Of a DNA stretch of 33,451 nucleotides, positions 1 through 8,804 are shown piece by piece. The translations under genes and the position numbers were made by a program. The notes under the pieces were generated by a model. That model was not told the DNA's origin. It worked only from the letters and a program-made list of their open reading frames with translations, and ran no database searches. Every line of letters begins with the position of its first letter. The first letter of the stretch is position 1. Source of the stretch: Sulfurimonas sp. (GTDB taxonomy: Bacteria > Campylobacterota > Campylobacteria > Campylobacterales > Sulfurimonadaceae); NCBI GenBank assembly GCA_003978465.1, contig QNZS01000063.1, forward strand, positions 1-33,451, given 5' to 3'.

Positions 1-2
1 AA

Positions 3-62
3 GAGAAACTTCAAGAGTTGTATGAAGTGAATTTTGAGAAGTTTGGAGTACAGTTTGCTTAA
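3..62 (+). CDS. C-terminal end of an upstream gene (partial)
   Basis: The third forward frame is open from the window edge to TAA at 60-62 and encodes a plausible charged C-terminus, ending LYEVNFEKFGVQFA. The other two frames stop at 23-25 and 28-30. It overlaps the start of the next gene, as in a translationally coupled operon. It is probably another part of the same ABC importer, for example the binding protein, but 19 residues cannot identify it. Confidence 0.5.
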   Translation, partial: EKLQELYEVNFEKFGVQFA

Positions 63-1020
63 AGCCCTTATCTGGATTTCACTTGTAGCAATTGTCTTTG
101 TGTCTCCTTTTTTAGGAGCAGTGAGTCTCTCTTTTAATGAAATATTTAATGTAAGTTCCTTAGACTCACTAATCTTTTTTGACCTGCGTTTGCCTCGCCT
201 TTTTTTTACACTATTTGCAGGAGCTATTTTAGCATTATCTGGTCTTCTATTTCAAACACTCTTTAGAAATGCCCTGATGACACCTTATACTTTAGGTATC
301 TCAAGTGGGGCAGTTTTAGGAGCAGGAATTGCTATAAAACTTGGACTAACCTCTCTTTTATTTGGCATTACTGCTATCTCTCTTTTTGGATTTTCAGGGG
401 CGATACTTACAGTCTTTTTACTTGTTTATCTCTCACAATTTTTAAGAAGTTCTCAGCATGAGTCCCTGTTACTTTTAGGAATAGCACTCTCACTCTTTTA
501 TACATCTGCATTAATGGTCGTTTTTTATCTGGGAAGTAGTGTTCAAAATGATGTGCTCATTCGTTTTACTATGGGTTCTCTCTCTATCATTGGTTGGCAA
601 CATCCTATACTACTTGGATTGATGGCATTTATTTTAATACTAACTATTTATATTTATCGTTATGAGTTGCAGCTCTTGAGCATATCTGATGAAGGTGCTC
701 AGCTCAGAGGAGTCAATACAAAAAAAGTAACTTTAATACTATTAGTTGTCTCTTCACTTGCCATCGGAATTTTGGTTAGTATAAGTGGACCTATCGGTTT
801 TATTGGGCTTGTTGTTCCTCATATTGTCATCAAACTCTACCCCCTTACAGTTGAAAAACGCATATTTAAAACAGCTCTTTTTGGAGCACTATTTTTAGTA
901 TTTTGTGATACACTCTCACGTTTAATTCAAACACAGAGTGAACTTCCTATTGGTATAGTTACAGCTATTATCGGTGGTCCGTTTTTTATTTATTTAATTA
1001 TTTTAAGAAGCTCTAAATAA
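34..1020 (+). CDS. FecCD/BtuC-type ABC transporter permease
   Basis: This is an inner-membrane permease for uptake of iron-siderophore, haem or cobalamin across the cytoplasmic membrane, working with a periplasmic binding protein and an ATPase. It is hydrophobic throughout, with about nine or ten membrane segments in 328 residues, the usual length for the family. The family signature GPIGFIGLVVPH lies near residue 252, and an early LRLPR segment followed by GAILALSG is also typical. The start is uncertain. TTG at 34 gives the longest frame, but TTG at 55 has GGAG six bases upstream and overlaps the preceding stop by only 8 bases, so 55 may be the true start. No ATPase gene follows; it may lie upstream of the window. 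The substrate cannot be read from the sequence. Confidence 0.9.
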   Translation: MRSLEYSLLKALIWISLVAIVFVSPFLGAVSLSFNEIFNVSSLDSLIFFDLRLPRLFFTLFAGAILALSGLLFQTLFRNALMTPYTLGISSGAVLGAGIAIKLGLTSLLFGITAISLFGFSGAILTVFLLVYLSQFLRSSQHESLLLLGIALSLFYTSALMVVFYLGSSVQNDVLIRFTMGSLSIIGWQHPILLGLMAFILILTIYIYRYELQLLSISDEGAQLRGVNTKKVTLILLVVSSLAIGILVSISGPIGFIGLVVPHIVIKLYPLTVEKRIFKTALFGALFLVFCDTLSRLIQTQSELPIGIVTAIIGGPFFIYLIILRSSK

Positions 1021-1030
1021 CAAGGAATTT

Positions 1031-2296
1031 ATGATCCGAAGAATATTCATTTATGCCATATTTATGGCATACTTTACACTAAATACTTCAGCATATGCAC
1101 AAACTGCTATGGAAATTAATTGTATCCCTATAGAGAGGATACACTCTTCCAAAAAAGCTATTGACGGTATTTCAAAAATTGAAAATAAAGAAGTCTCAAT
1201 TGTAAATAACTTTAATAATATGTTTTTAGATGCAGAAGTTAGTGGTCAAGTAAAAATAATGTACGGTGATTACAACTATAAAAATAAGAACGACACTTAT
1301 GCAACTGCGATAGGGGGCATAATAAAATATGAGTTAGCCTCTTTAAATGGTTTTAATGCAGGAGGAGCAGTTTATACTTCGCATGATATCTCTTTTGCAA
1401 CAGGAACTGGAATAAATCAAAATAGTGAACCCTCTTCCCAATCAGGTTCTTACACTGAGATAGCAGAAGCATATATAAACTATAAGTATAAAGATTTTAA
1501 CTTTAGAGCAGGTCGTCAATTAATAGCAACACCCTTAGCCGATAATGATGACCAGCGTATGATTCAGAACACTTTTGAGGCTTATGTAGCAACTTATAAC
1601 CTAAAAGGTTTTGAAATAATGGCGGGTTGTATTCAACGTTGGCAAGGTTTTGATACTGGACTTGAGACACCTTGGGTTAAAACAGGTGACAATGGTACAT
1701 ACTTTGGTGGTGTGACCTATAGTGATGGAGTATCATTTAACCTTTGGTTCTATAATATCACAGGCAATACAAATGCTTTTTATTTTGATGGAGGGTTTGA
1801 GTACTCCCTTAGTGAAGATATCGTCCTACATACAGTGGTACAATTCTTAGATGAAAGTGAGTTAAACCAAAGCGGTACTGAGGCAACTATTTATGGTGGA
1901 CTTTTTGAGCTAACGGTTTATGATATAGGTTTTAACATTGCATATGATAAAGCACTGATAAATGAAAATAAATCAAGTTTTATTGGAACAGGTGGAGGAG
2001 CACTTTTTACAAATATGGACACGATAGGTCTTGATAATATTACAAACAACTCTGATGCTGAAGCCATTGTTGCTGGTATTGTGTATAGTATGAATGACTT
2101 TGAATTTTTATATGCTTACGGGAACTTTTTAAGTAAAACTGAACATATAAAAGAACAAAATATTGGCATGGAGTATAATTTAAATGATGAGTTTTTAGTC
2201 ACTGGTGTTTATGTGATGCAAGAGGATTTAAAAAAAGATACTAAAACTGACTTTGATTTTGATAGATTTCAGCTCATAGTAAATTATAACTTTTAA
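1031..2296 (+). CDS. Outer-membrane porin, Campylobacterota Opr type
   Basis: This is a predicted beta-barrel porin of 421 residues. Residues 1-23 form a signal peptide ending AYA before QTAMEI. The rest alternates polar and aromatic residues as in transmembrane strands, and the last residue is Phe, the usual outer-membrane assembly signal (VNYNF). The GRQLIATPLADNDDQRM segment is typical of the OprD-like porins of this phylum. AAGGA precedes the ATG. It follows the permease by 10 bases, so it may be its outer-membrane partner, which is inference. It overlaps the next gene as TAATG. Confidence 0.82.
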   Translation: MIRRIFIYAIFMAYFTLNTSAYAQTAMEINCIPIERIHSSKKAIDGISKIENKEVSIVNNFNNMFLDAEVSGQVKIMYGDYNYKNKNDTYATAIGGIIKYELASLNGFNAGGAVYTSHDISFATGTGINQNSEPSSQSGSYTEIAEAYINYKYKDFNFRAGRQLIATPLADNDDQRMIQNTFEAYVATYNLKGFEIMAGCIQRWQGFDTGLETPWVKTGDNGTYFGGVTYSDGVSFNLWFYNITGNTNAFYFDGGFEYSLSEDIVLHTVVQFLDESELNQSGTEATIYGGLFELTVYDIGFNIAYDKALINENKSSFIGTGGGALFTNMDTIGLDNITNNSDAEAIVAGIVYSMNDFEFLYAYGNFLSKTEHIKEQNIGMEYNLNDEFLVTGVYVMQEDLKKDTKTDFDFDRFQLIVNYNF

Positions 2297-3027
2297 TGTT
2301 TGAAAATTATTGCCTTGAAATACTCTATGAAGATGAGTATCTTGTAGCTATAAATAAACCTACAGGACTTTTAGTGCATAAGTCGATGATAGATAAACAT
2401 GAGATATATTTTGCAATGAAGATGCTTCGTGATCAGATAGGTAAGTGGGTTTATCCTATTCATAGGCTTGATAAACCTACATCAGGTGTTCTTCTTTTTG
2501 CACTTGACTCTCATACAGCAAAACTGATGGGGGAGCAGTTCTCTTCCCATACTATCGAGAAAATATATATTGCTATTGGACGGGGATATGTAGAGAAAGA
2601 GGGTGTGATAGAACATGCTCTTCTTGAAAAACTTGACAAAATAAGTGACAGAGATAAGAGTGCAGATAAAGAAGCTAAAGAGGCTGTAACTGAATTTAGG
2701 TGTTTAGGACAAATTGAGATAGATGCAAGTGTAGGAAGATACGATACTGTCCGTTACTCACTTGTAGAACTTAAACCGTATACAGGTAGAAAACATCAAC
2801 TTCGTCGTCATATGAAACATATAAACCATCATCTTTTAGGTGATACAAAATATGGAAGGGGGGAACATAATAAGTTTATGAGAGAGAAGTATGATATGAA
2901 TAGACTTATGCTTCATGCTCTGAGATTAGAGATAAAACACCCATATACACAGGAAAAACTTGTAATTCAAGCTCCTCTTGATAAGGTGTTTACACGAATA
3001 TTAAATGAGTTTAAATTTACTATTTAA
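2296..3027 (+). CDS. truC: tRNA pseudouridine(65) synthase TruC
   Basis: It isomerises a uridine in tRNA to pseudouridine in the cytoplasm. The RluA-family catalytic motif HRLDKPTSGVLLF is at residues 56-68, with Asp59 as the nucleophile. The start LEILYEDEYLVAINKPTG and the segment YTGRKHQLRRHMKHINH match E. coli TruC closely from memory. It is 243 residues, against about 260 in E. coli. The ATG overlaps the porin stop codon (TAATG), so translation is probably coupled. It could be another RluA-family enzyme with a different target, but the alignment favours TruC. Confidence 0.85.
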   Translation: MFENYCLEILYEDEYLVAINKPTGLLVHKSMIDKHEIYFAMKMLRDQIGKWVYPIHRLDKPTSGVLLFALDSHTAKLMGEQFSSHTIEKIYIAIGRGYVEKEGVIEHALLEKLDKISDRDKSADKEAKEAVTEFRCLGQIEIDASVGRYDTVRYSLVELKPYTGRKHQLRRHMKHINHHLLGDTKYGRGEHNKFMREKYDMNRLMLHALRLEIKHPYTQEKLVIQAPLDKVFTRILNEFKFTI

Positions 3028-3042
3028 ACCATGTATTTACGA

Positions 3043-3228
3043 TTACCTGAAATAATCTAAGGAGTGAGTCCTTGGAACCATATTCCCTGATGTTCCTAGA
3101 ACTAACTCACTTTCTTTAACAAGAATCTGAAGTTATATCTCTTGTTTTTCTGAAGTAGTTTCTGTGTTACATGCACTAAAGCCTATTGTTATTGTAAGTG
3201 CTAATGTGATTTTTAAGATATCTGTCAT
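3043..3228 (-). pseudogene. Remnant of a substrate-binding lipoprotein gene
   Basis: ATG at 3228 opens a frame with a lipoprotein signal peptide ending GFSAC (Cys at residue 20), which reaches TAA at 3133-3135. The same frame continues past the stop with VKESELVLGTSGNMVPR and ends at TAA 3043-3045. ELVLGTSGNM is the usual first beta-strand of periplasmic solute-binding proteins (SBP_bac_3 type). The piece is therefore the first 60 or so codons of such a gene, broken by a nonsense codon and truncated. A functional 31-residue lipoprotein is possible but less likely. The 278-base gap between truC and pepN holds nothing else clear. Confidence 0.5.
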
Positions 3229-3304
3229 CCTTTATATTTTGATTTTGTTATAATACATTCAATTTCTTATTAAAAGAAAACGAAAAATAATAAAAAGAGA
3301 ATAT

Positions 3305-5860
3305 ATGAGTGAAATAACAGAGATATACCTACATAACTATAAAAAACCAGCCTTTAGTATAAAGAACATAAACCTAGTATTTGAGTTGTTTGAGCAATAT
3401 GCTTTAGTTACTTCAAACATGCAGATACAAAGAAATGAGTCAGATGAATTGCACTTAAGACTTGATAGTATTGATTTAGAATTAGTATCTCTTTACATAA
3501 ATGATTTGAAGTTAGATGATAGCCGTTATATTATAGAGAAGGAGAGTTTAACTATACTTAATGTTCCAACTGACTTTAGTATCAAAATAAATAATAAAAT
3601 TTATCCACAAAACAATACAGAACTAGAGGGACTTTATAAGTCAGGCGATATATTTTGTACTCAAAATGAGCCAGAAGGTTTCCGCCGTATTACGCCGTAC
3701 TTAGACCGTCCAGATGTTATGAGTGTTTTTACAACAACTGTGATAGCCGATAAAGAAAAATACCCTGTACTTTTAAGTAATGGTAATAAAAAAGAGTCTC
3801 TTGATATCACTGATGGACGACACTCTGTTACTTGGCTAGATCCACATAAAAAACCTTCTTACCTTTTTGCACTTGTAGCAGGAAACTTAGGAAGCATAAA
3901 CGATGAGTATCTAACAGCCTCAGGAGAGAATGTAGAACTCAATATCTACTGTGATAAAGGTAATGAGTCTAAATGTCACCATGCAATGAAGTCTCTTAAA
4001 GAAGCAATGCTTTGGGATGAAGAAAAATATGGCCGTGAGTATGACTTAGAGATTTATAACATCGTTGCAGTAGATAGTTTTAACATGGGTGCAATGGAAA
4101 ATAAAGGCCTTAACATCTTTAACTCTGCTTATGTTTTAGCAGATACAGATACTGCGAGTGATGCTAACTTTATGGGTATACAGTCTGTTATCGCACATGA
4201 GTACTTTCATAACTGGACAGGAAACCGTATAACTTGTCGTGACTGGTTTCAACTGACACTTAAAGAGGGTCTAACAGTTTTCCGTGACCAGTGTTTTAGT
4301 GCGGACTTAAACTCAAAAGAGGTACAACGAATAGAAGATGTAAAATCCCTTCGTGAACGACAGTTTGTTGAAGATGCTTCACCAACATCTCATCCTATAC
4401 AACCAAAGTCTTACATCAGCATGAACAATTTCTATACGGCAACTGTGTATGAAAAAGGTGCAGAAGTGATACGAATGATTCATACTCTTTTAGGTGAAGA
4501 GAACTATAGAAAAGCGACTGATTTATACTTTGAGAGTTTTGATGGACAGGCTGTAACTACAGATGACTTTCTTTGGGCTATGAGTAAGGCTAGTGGAGTA
4601 GACTTAAGTGCATTTAAAAACTGGTATGATCAGAGTGGAACACCAAAACTCTCTGTTAGTGAGAGATTTTTTGATGGAATCTATTCTTTAACACTAACTC
4701 AGACTATACCAAATACAGTAGACGGTGTAGAACAACAAGCTTTTTACTATCCTTTAAAGATAGCACTACTTGATGTTGAAGGCAAAGAAGTTATAAATGA
4801 GATACTTATTATCTCAAAAGAGACAGAGACATTTAACTTTAAAGACTTGAGTGAAAAACCGGTTCTCTCTATTAACAGAGACTTTACCGCACCAATTATA
4901 GTAAATCAAAAAAATACAGATTTCGCATTTTTGATAGAACATGATACAAACAGTTTTATAAAGTATGAGGCTGCTCAAACTTTTGCAGTTGAAACTATAG
5001 AGGCAATGATGCAAGGTGCTGATATAAATCCTGCATTTAGTGATTCATTTTCTAAATTACTTAGTTTAGATATAGACCTTTCATATAAGGCACTTCTTTT
5101 AGAACTTCCATCAGTTTCTACTCTTATGCAAAGACAAACAGAAGTTGATTTTGAGCCTATTTATGAAGCGAAAGCAAAACTAGCGAAGCATTTAGCGATT
5201 ACCTATAAAGAAGAGTTACTTTCTCTTTACGATGAGCATCATCAAGTAGACTCTGAGTTAGATAGTCTAAGTATGGGTAAACGCAGCCTGAAAAATAGAG
5301 TACTCCATATTCTTAGTGGGAACGAGACACAAGAGTTAGCGGAGCTTACAAGAAAACAGTATAAAGAGTCAAAAAGTATGAGTGATAGAGTTATTGCTTT
5401 AGACATTTTAGAAAACTTTCACCCTGAATTTGCACAGGTTGCCAATGCTGATTTTTACTCTAAATATAAAGATCAGACACTGGTTATGAACAAGTACTTC
5501 TCTATCTTAGCCTCATCAAATAGAGAGGGAACACTGAATCGTGTTCAAGCTTTACAAAGTGATGAAGTCTACGATGAAAAAGTACCAAATTTAGTTCGTT
5601 CACTCATAGGAGTATTTGCAAGAAACTATAAGCACTTTCATACAAAAGATGGACATGGTTACTCTTTTATAGCAGATAAAATCATAGAAATAGATAAGAT
5701 AAACGCACAAATGGCTTCAGGCCTTTCAGGTGCTTTTAAAATCTATACTCGAATGAATAAAACAAATAAAGAACTTATGAAAAAAGAGTTAGAGAGAATT
5801 GTAGCAACTAAGGGACTCTCTAAAAATAGTTTTGAGATAATTAGTAAAATCCTTAAATAA
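3305..5860 (+). CDS. pepN: Aminopeptidase N (M1 zinc metallopeptidase)
   Basis: It removes N-terminal amino acids from peptides in the cytoplasm and completes protein turnover. The M1 exopeptidase motif GAMEN is at residues 262-266. The zinc site HEYFHNW has His298, Glu299 and His302, and the distal zinc ligand Glu321 lies 18 residues further on in LTLKEGLT. There is no signal peptide. The length of 851 residues is close to E. coli PepN (870). AAGAGAA precedes the ATG. The gene ends exactly where the convergent nucleotidase ends. Confidence 0.95.
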   Translation: MSEITEIYLHNYKKPAFSIKNINLVFELFEQYALVTSNMQIQRNESDELHLRLDSIDLELVSLYINDLKLDDSRYIIEKESLTILNVPTDFSIKINNKIYPQNNTELEGLYKSGDIFCTQNEPEGFRRITPYLDRPDVMSVFTTTVIADKEKYPVLLSNGNKKESLDITDGRHSVTWLDPHKKPSYLFALVAGNLGSINDEYLTASGENVELNIYCDKGNESKCHHAMKSLKEAMLWDEEKYGREYDLEIYNIVAVDSFNMGAMENKGLNIFNSAYVLADTDTASDANFMGIQSVIAHEYFHNWTGNRITCRDWFQLTLKEGLTVFRDQCFSADLNSKEVQRIEDVKSLRERQFVEDASPTSHPIQPKSYISMNNFYTATVYEKGAEVIRMIHTLLGEENYRKATDLYFESFDGQAVTTDDFLWAMSKASGVDLSAFKNWYDQSGTPKLSVSERFFDGIYSLTLTQTIPNTVDGVEQQAFYYPLKIALLDVEGKEVINEILIISKETETFNFKDLSEKPVLSINRDFTAPIIVNQKNTDFAFLIEHDTNSFIKYEAAQTFAVETIEAMMQGADINPAFSDSFSKLLSLDIDLSYKALLLELPSVSTLMQRQTEVDFEPIYEAKAKLAKHLAITYKEELLSLYDEHHQVDSELDSLSMGKRSLKNRVLHILSGNETQELAELTRKQYKESKSMSDRVIALDILENFHPEFAQVANADFYSKYKDQTLVMNKYFSILASSNREGTLNRVQALQSDEVYDEKVPNLVRSLIGVFARNYKHFHTKDGHGYSFIADKIIEIDKINAQMASGLSGAFKIYTRMNKTNKELMKKELERIVATKGLSKNSFEIISKILK

Positions 5861-6811
5861 CTAGTTCTTTAATTTAGAGTGTGATGGGTATAAAACTTTT
5901 CCAGATGGAACAACTAAAGATGAGTTCTTTAAATGTACATCTTGGTCATCAAAAAAGATATGTGCACGAAAAGATTTTAGAATCTTACTCTTCTCTAAAC
6001 CACCTAAGAAAAATGCTTCATCTACATAGACTCCCCAGTGTCTTAGTGTTTTTATAACTCGTAAGTCAGAGGGTGCATTTCGTGCTGTAACTATGGCGAT
6101 ACGAATAGGAGAGAACTCCATCTTCCTTGGCAGTCTCTCTTGAAGTTTTGCTAATTTGATGAGAAATGCAGCAAATGGTCCCTCCTTCATAGGTGTATTC
6201 TGTGCTTCATTTTCATTTTTATGAAAAGCTTCTATCCCTTCTTCCTTATACACAAGTTCACTGCTTTCATCAAAAAGAACTGCATCCCCATCAAACGCAA
6301 TGCGTACTTGTTTATCATCTGTATTACATTGATACTCTGGTGGTATGTCTAAAACAGCAGATGCACAGACAGCACTATCTATAACTTTTTGGGCATCACT
6401 CTCGTTAGTTGTAAGAAAAAGGTCAACATCAAAGGCTTCAAGATAATCAGCACTAGACTCTCCCGCAGTAAATGCAGAGCGAGTGATATTTAGTCCGAGT
6501 TCACGGATAGTGTTTAATACTTGCATACCGGTATCAGGAGAGTTTCTTGACATAATAACAACTTCAACAAGGGGTGCCTCTCCCTCTTTTTGGTATCTGT
6601 TTAGATTGAGAAGGGCTTTGACTAGTGGAAAACCGATACCCTCACGAAGTACTATATCTTCATTTTTAAGCATAAATGCACGATAAATTTCAATGGCAGT
6701 GTCAGGATGTTTGTGAACCTCTTCTTTGAAAAGTTTATCTGCCTTAGAAAGATCAAAAAGTGCAGTAGCCGAGATGCCTATAACGAGTGTTTTATCGAGT
6801 GTAAATGCCAA
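5861..6811 (-). CDS. Cytosolic 5'-nucleotidase, NT5C1 family
   Basis: It is predicted to dephosphorylate nucleoside 5'-monophosphates. The whole 316-residue protein resembles the 5'-nucleotidase family PF06189. LVIGISATALFDLS is near the start, IAFDGDAVLFDESSELV lies mid-protein as the HAD-like phosphatase core, and FFLGGLEKSKIL and HIFFDDQDVHL come near the end. The start is TTG at 6811 with AAGGA six bases upstream, and no ATG fits. It converges on pepN with no spacer. Substrate preference is not visible. Confidence 0.85.
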   Translation of the reverse strand: MAFTLDKTLVIGISATALFDLSKADKLFKEEVHKHPDTAIEIYRAFMLKNEDIVLREGIGFPLVKALLNLNRYQKEGEAPLVEVVIMSRNSPDTGMQVLNTIRELGLNITRSAFTAGESSADYLEAFDVDLFLTTNESDAQKVIDSAVCASAVLDIPPEYQCNTDDKQVRIAFDGDAVLFDESSELVYKEEGIEAFHKNENEAQNTPMKEGPFAAFLIKLAKLQERLPRKMEFSPIRIAIVTARNAPSDLRVIKTLRHWGVYVDEAFFLGGLEKSKILKSFRAHIFFDDQDVHLKNSSLVVPSGKVLYPSHSKLKN

Positions 6812-6835
6812 TATTTATCCTTGTTTTGTACTCTA

Positions 6836-6912
6836 TGTAAAGTACTTAATATTATACATTACAAATATAGTTTTGTAAAGAAAGGAATTTTAAAGTCAAC
6901 AAGTACTTTACA
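6836..6912. repeat. 12-base inverted repeat upstream of the 5'-nucleotidase
   Basis: TGTAAAGTACTT at 6836-6847 is the exact reverse complement of AAGTACTTTACA at 6901-6912, with a 53-base loop. It lies just upstream of the nucleotidase start and could be a paired operator or chance in AT-rich DNA. The rest of the gene-free stretch 6812-7248 holds only a weak minus-strand 79-codon frame at 6941-7180 (hydrophobic, no ribosome binding site), which is not supported as a gene. Confidence 0.3.
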
Positions 6913-7248
6913 AAATATATCTAAGTTTAGTTTTCCTGAATCAGCATGTGTAAGACTGAGATTTGACATTATTTACAAATAAAGGAAGAACTAGATTTCC
7001 ATTATAAGAAAATAATTGTGAAGATAACTTAAACATGGTATTTCTCTTGTAAATAATGAAGACGAAAAGTGTTCTGTCTAGTATTGTGAGGATCCCTAGA
7101 AGTAGAGGTTCACTTTTATAAATATATAAAATACTACAAATAAGAGCTGTATACTTAAAGAATGTAAATATAAATGACATTATATTACTTAAGTGAAAAG
7201 GCTTATAAATAATAGTATTATTACATTATTAAAGAACTTAGGAAGATA

Positions 7249-7494
7249 ATGGCTTATTTCGTTTACATACTTAAATGTAGTGATGATACTCTCTATACTG
7301 GAATCACTACAGATATTAGTCGGCGTTTAGATGAGCATAACAACTCAGCCAAAGGAGCGAAGTACACAAAACTTCGTCGTCCAGTAATGCTAGTTTATAG
7401 TGAAGATAGTGAGGACAGAAGTTCTGCTTCAAAACGCGAGTATACCATCAAAAAACTATCTAGAAAAGAAAAACTGGAGCTTATAAATGTTTAA
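7249..7494 (+). CDS. GIY-YIG nuclease-superfamily protein (YhbQ/UPF0213 type)
   Basis: This is a small single-domain protein of 81 residues. The GIY-YIG core reads VYILKCSDDTLYTGIT (residues 5-20), followed by the conserved Arg in DISRRLDEHN and the Glu in SKREYTIKKL. UPF0213 proteins of this size are linked to DNA metabolism, but their role is poorly defined. AGGAAG lies ahead of the ATG. The last 8 bases overlap the DUF188 gene, so the two are probably co-translated. Confidence 0.88.
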   Translation: MAYFVYILKCSDDTLYTGITTDISRRLDEHNNSAKGAKYTKLRRPVMLVYSEDSEDRSSASKREYTIKKLSRKEKLELINV

Positions 7495-7936
7495 AATATA
7501 TGTAGATGGGGATGCTTTCCCAAACCTTCTAAAACCAATTCTACTCAAACAAATCGAGCGTTTAGGGATAGAGACAATAGCAGTAGCAAATAAAAAAATA
7601 AGCCTAGGTAAAAGTAAATATGTTTTATACATGATAGTTGAAGCCGGAGCAGATGAAGCTGACCATAAGATAGTAGAAATGGTAGAAGAAGGTGACTTGG
7701 TTATAACTGCAGACATACCCTTAGCAGACCGTATCATTAGTCAAAATGCTCATGCCATTGATCATCGTGGTGAGTTGTATAGTGCTGATAATATTAAACA
7801 GTATTTAGCGATGCGAAACTTGATGGAAAAAATTCGTGAGAGTGGAGAGATGACTAAGGGTCCTAAAGCTTTTGGAGTAAAAGATGCAGCATCTTTTGCA
7901 AATCAGCTCAATGCTTTTTTAGGTCGAAAGGTCTAG
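7487..7936 (+). CDS. YaiI/YqxD family protein (DUF188)
   Basis: This is a 149-residue PIN-like fold protein of unknown biochemical role. Family hallmarks are the N-terminal YVDGDAFP, the central VEAGADEADHKIVEM, DLVITADIPLAD, and the C-terminal GPKAFGVKDAASFANQLNAFL. Family members often sit with RNA-processing genes. It starts inside the end of the GIY-YIG gene. Confidence 0.9.
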   Translation: MFKIYVDGDAFPNLLKPILLKQIERLGIETIAVANKKISLGKSKYVLYMIVEAGADEADHKIVEMVEEGDLVITADIPLADRIISQNAHAIDHRGELYSADNIKQYLAMRNLMEKIRESGEMTKGPKAFGVKDAASFANQLNAFLGRKV

Positions 7937-7981
7937 CATCGGAGTCTCAATTCTTCTTTAATAGTTCTACCTGAAGAGGCA

Positions 7982-8475
7982 TTATTTATATAAGTCTCTT
8001 CTCATTCTTGTTTTTGAAGAGCTTCTTTGTCCTTTTGATTGCATTTCCATAACTCGAGGACTTAAAGCTACTGAAAAGTCCTGTGAAAAAGGGTAACCAG
8101 CAGCAGCTGCTACTGAGGCAACTTTGTAAGTATTTTGTATAGTTTCTTCAAAAGATGAACTTTGAGGCATTGAGATAGAGACTTCTCACCGATTACATAC
8201 AATTTTCCATCTGTACCTTGCTAAAGGGATAAGCAGCACACCTGCTGCTAAACCACAAGAACTTGCTTGGTTTGTAAATAAATGTGCTCTTACTTAAGAG
8301 TTACTGGCAGCGATGTCTTTTGCTAAATACACTTCTTAGGTGCTTAACTCTTCTTATGAAGAATTCTTTTTAGATTTCTCAGTTTTTTTCTTCTTCTTCA
8401 TTAGAAGCCACTTTAGCTTTGGCTACTGGGTCTTTACCCAGAACAAGAATCTGATTCTCATTGAGTCTGATTATC
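7982..8475 (-). pseudogene. Broken SprA-related putative metalloprotease gene
   Basis: Reading the minus strand with frame changes gives the pieces of an SprA-family protein (PF12118, the putative metalloprotease CJM1_0395 family of Campylobacter) in the right order. These are a charged N-terminal part (LVLGKDPVAKAKVASNEEEE), VRAH plus a stretch ending GLAAG, TDGKLYVIGE, VSISMPQSSSFEETIQ, and SQDFSVALSPRVMEMQSKG. Intact members carry VRAHExxH followed by a Gly-rich stretch. Here it reads VRAHLFTNQAS, so both the catalytic Glu and the second His are gone. Several stops and frameshifts separate the pieces. The family assignment is from memory of the motif order. The gene is clearly dead, and the stretch 7937-8582 holds nothing else. 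Confidence 0.7.
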
Positions 8476-8582
8476 TAAATTGAACCGATGTTATATAAAA
8501 AGTTTAAGCCTATCTGTATAATCTCTATTATAGTAGTTAAATGATATAATTTCTGTAATAAAAATATTAGGACAATAGTATA

Positions 8583-8804
8583 ATGATGCAATTTGAACTT
8601 AAAGATGAGTATATAGAACTTTTTAAACTGATAAAAGTACTAGACTTAGTAGATAGTGGTGCACAAGCAAAAATGATAGTTTCAGATGGTTATGTAATGA
8701 GAAATGGTGAACCAGAACTGCGTAAACGTGCAAAAATCATTGCAGGAGATAAGTTAGTAATCGGTGGTGATGTAGAGATTGATATAGTAGCTGGAAAAGA
8801 ATAA
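8583..8804 (+). CDS. S4-domain RNA-binding protein, YbcJ-like
   Basis: The 73-residue protein is one S4 RNA-binding domain: LIKVLDLVDSGAQAKMIV, GYVMRNGEPELRKRAKI, and GDKLVIGGDVEI. E. coli YbcJ has the same architecture and is thought to act on ribosomal or other structured RNA. Two ATGs in tandem (8583 and 8586) follow AGGA. Its TAA is shared with the first base of the likely start of the exonuclease gene (TAATT). Confidence 0.88.
   Translation: MMQFELKDEYIELFKLIKVLDLVDSGAQAKMIVSDGYVMRNGEPELRKRAKIIAGDKLVIGGDVEIDIVAGKE

Noticed and set aside
6941-7180. Minus-strand 79-codon frame in the gap before the GIY-YIG gene
   Set aside because: No ribosome binding site, no recognisable family, and hydrophobic codons are expected by chance in AT-rich DNA.
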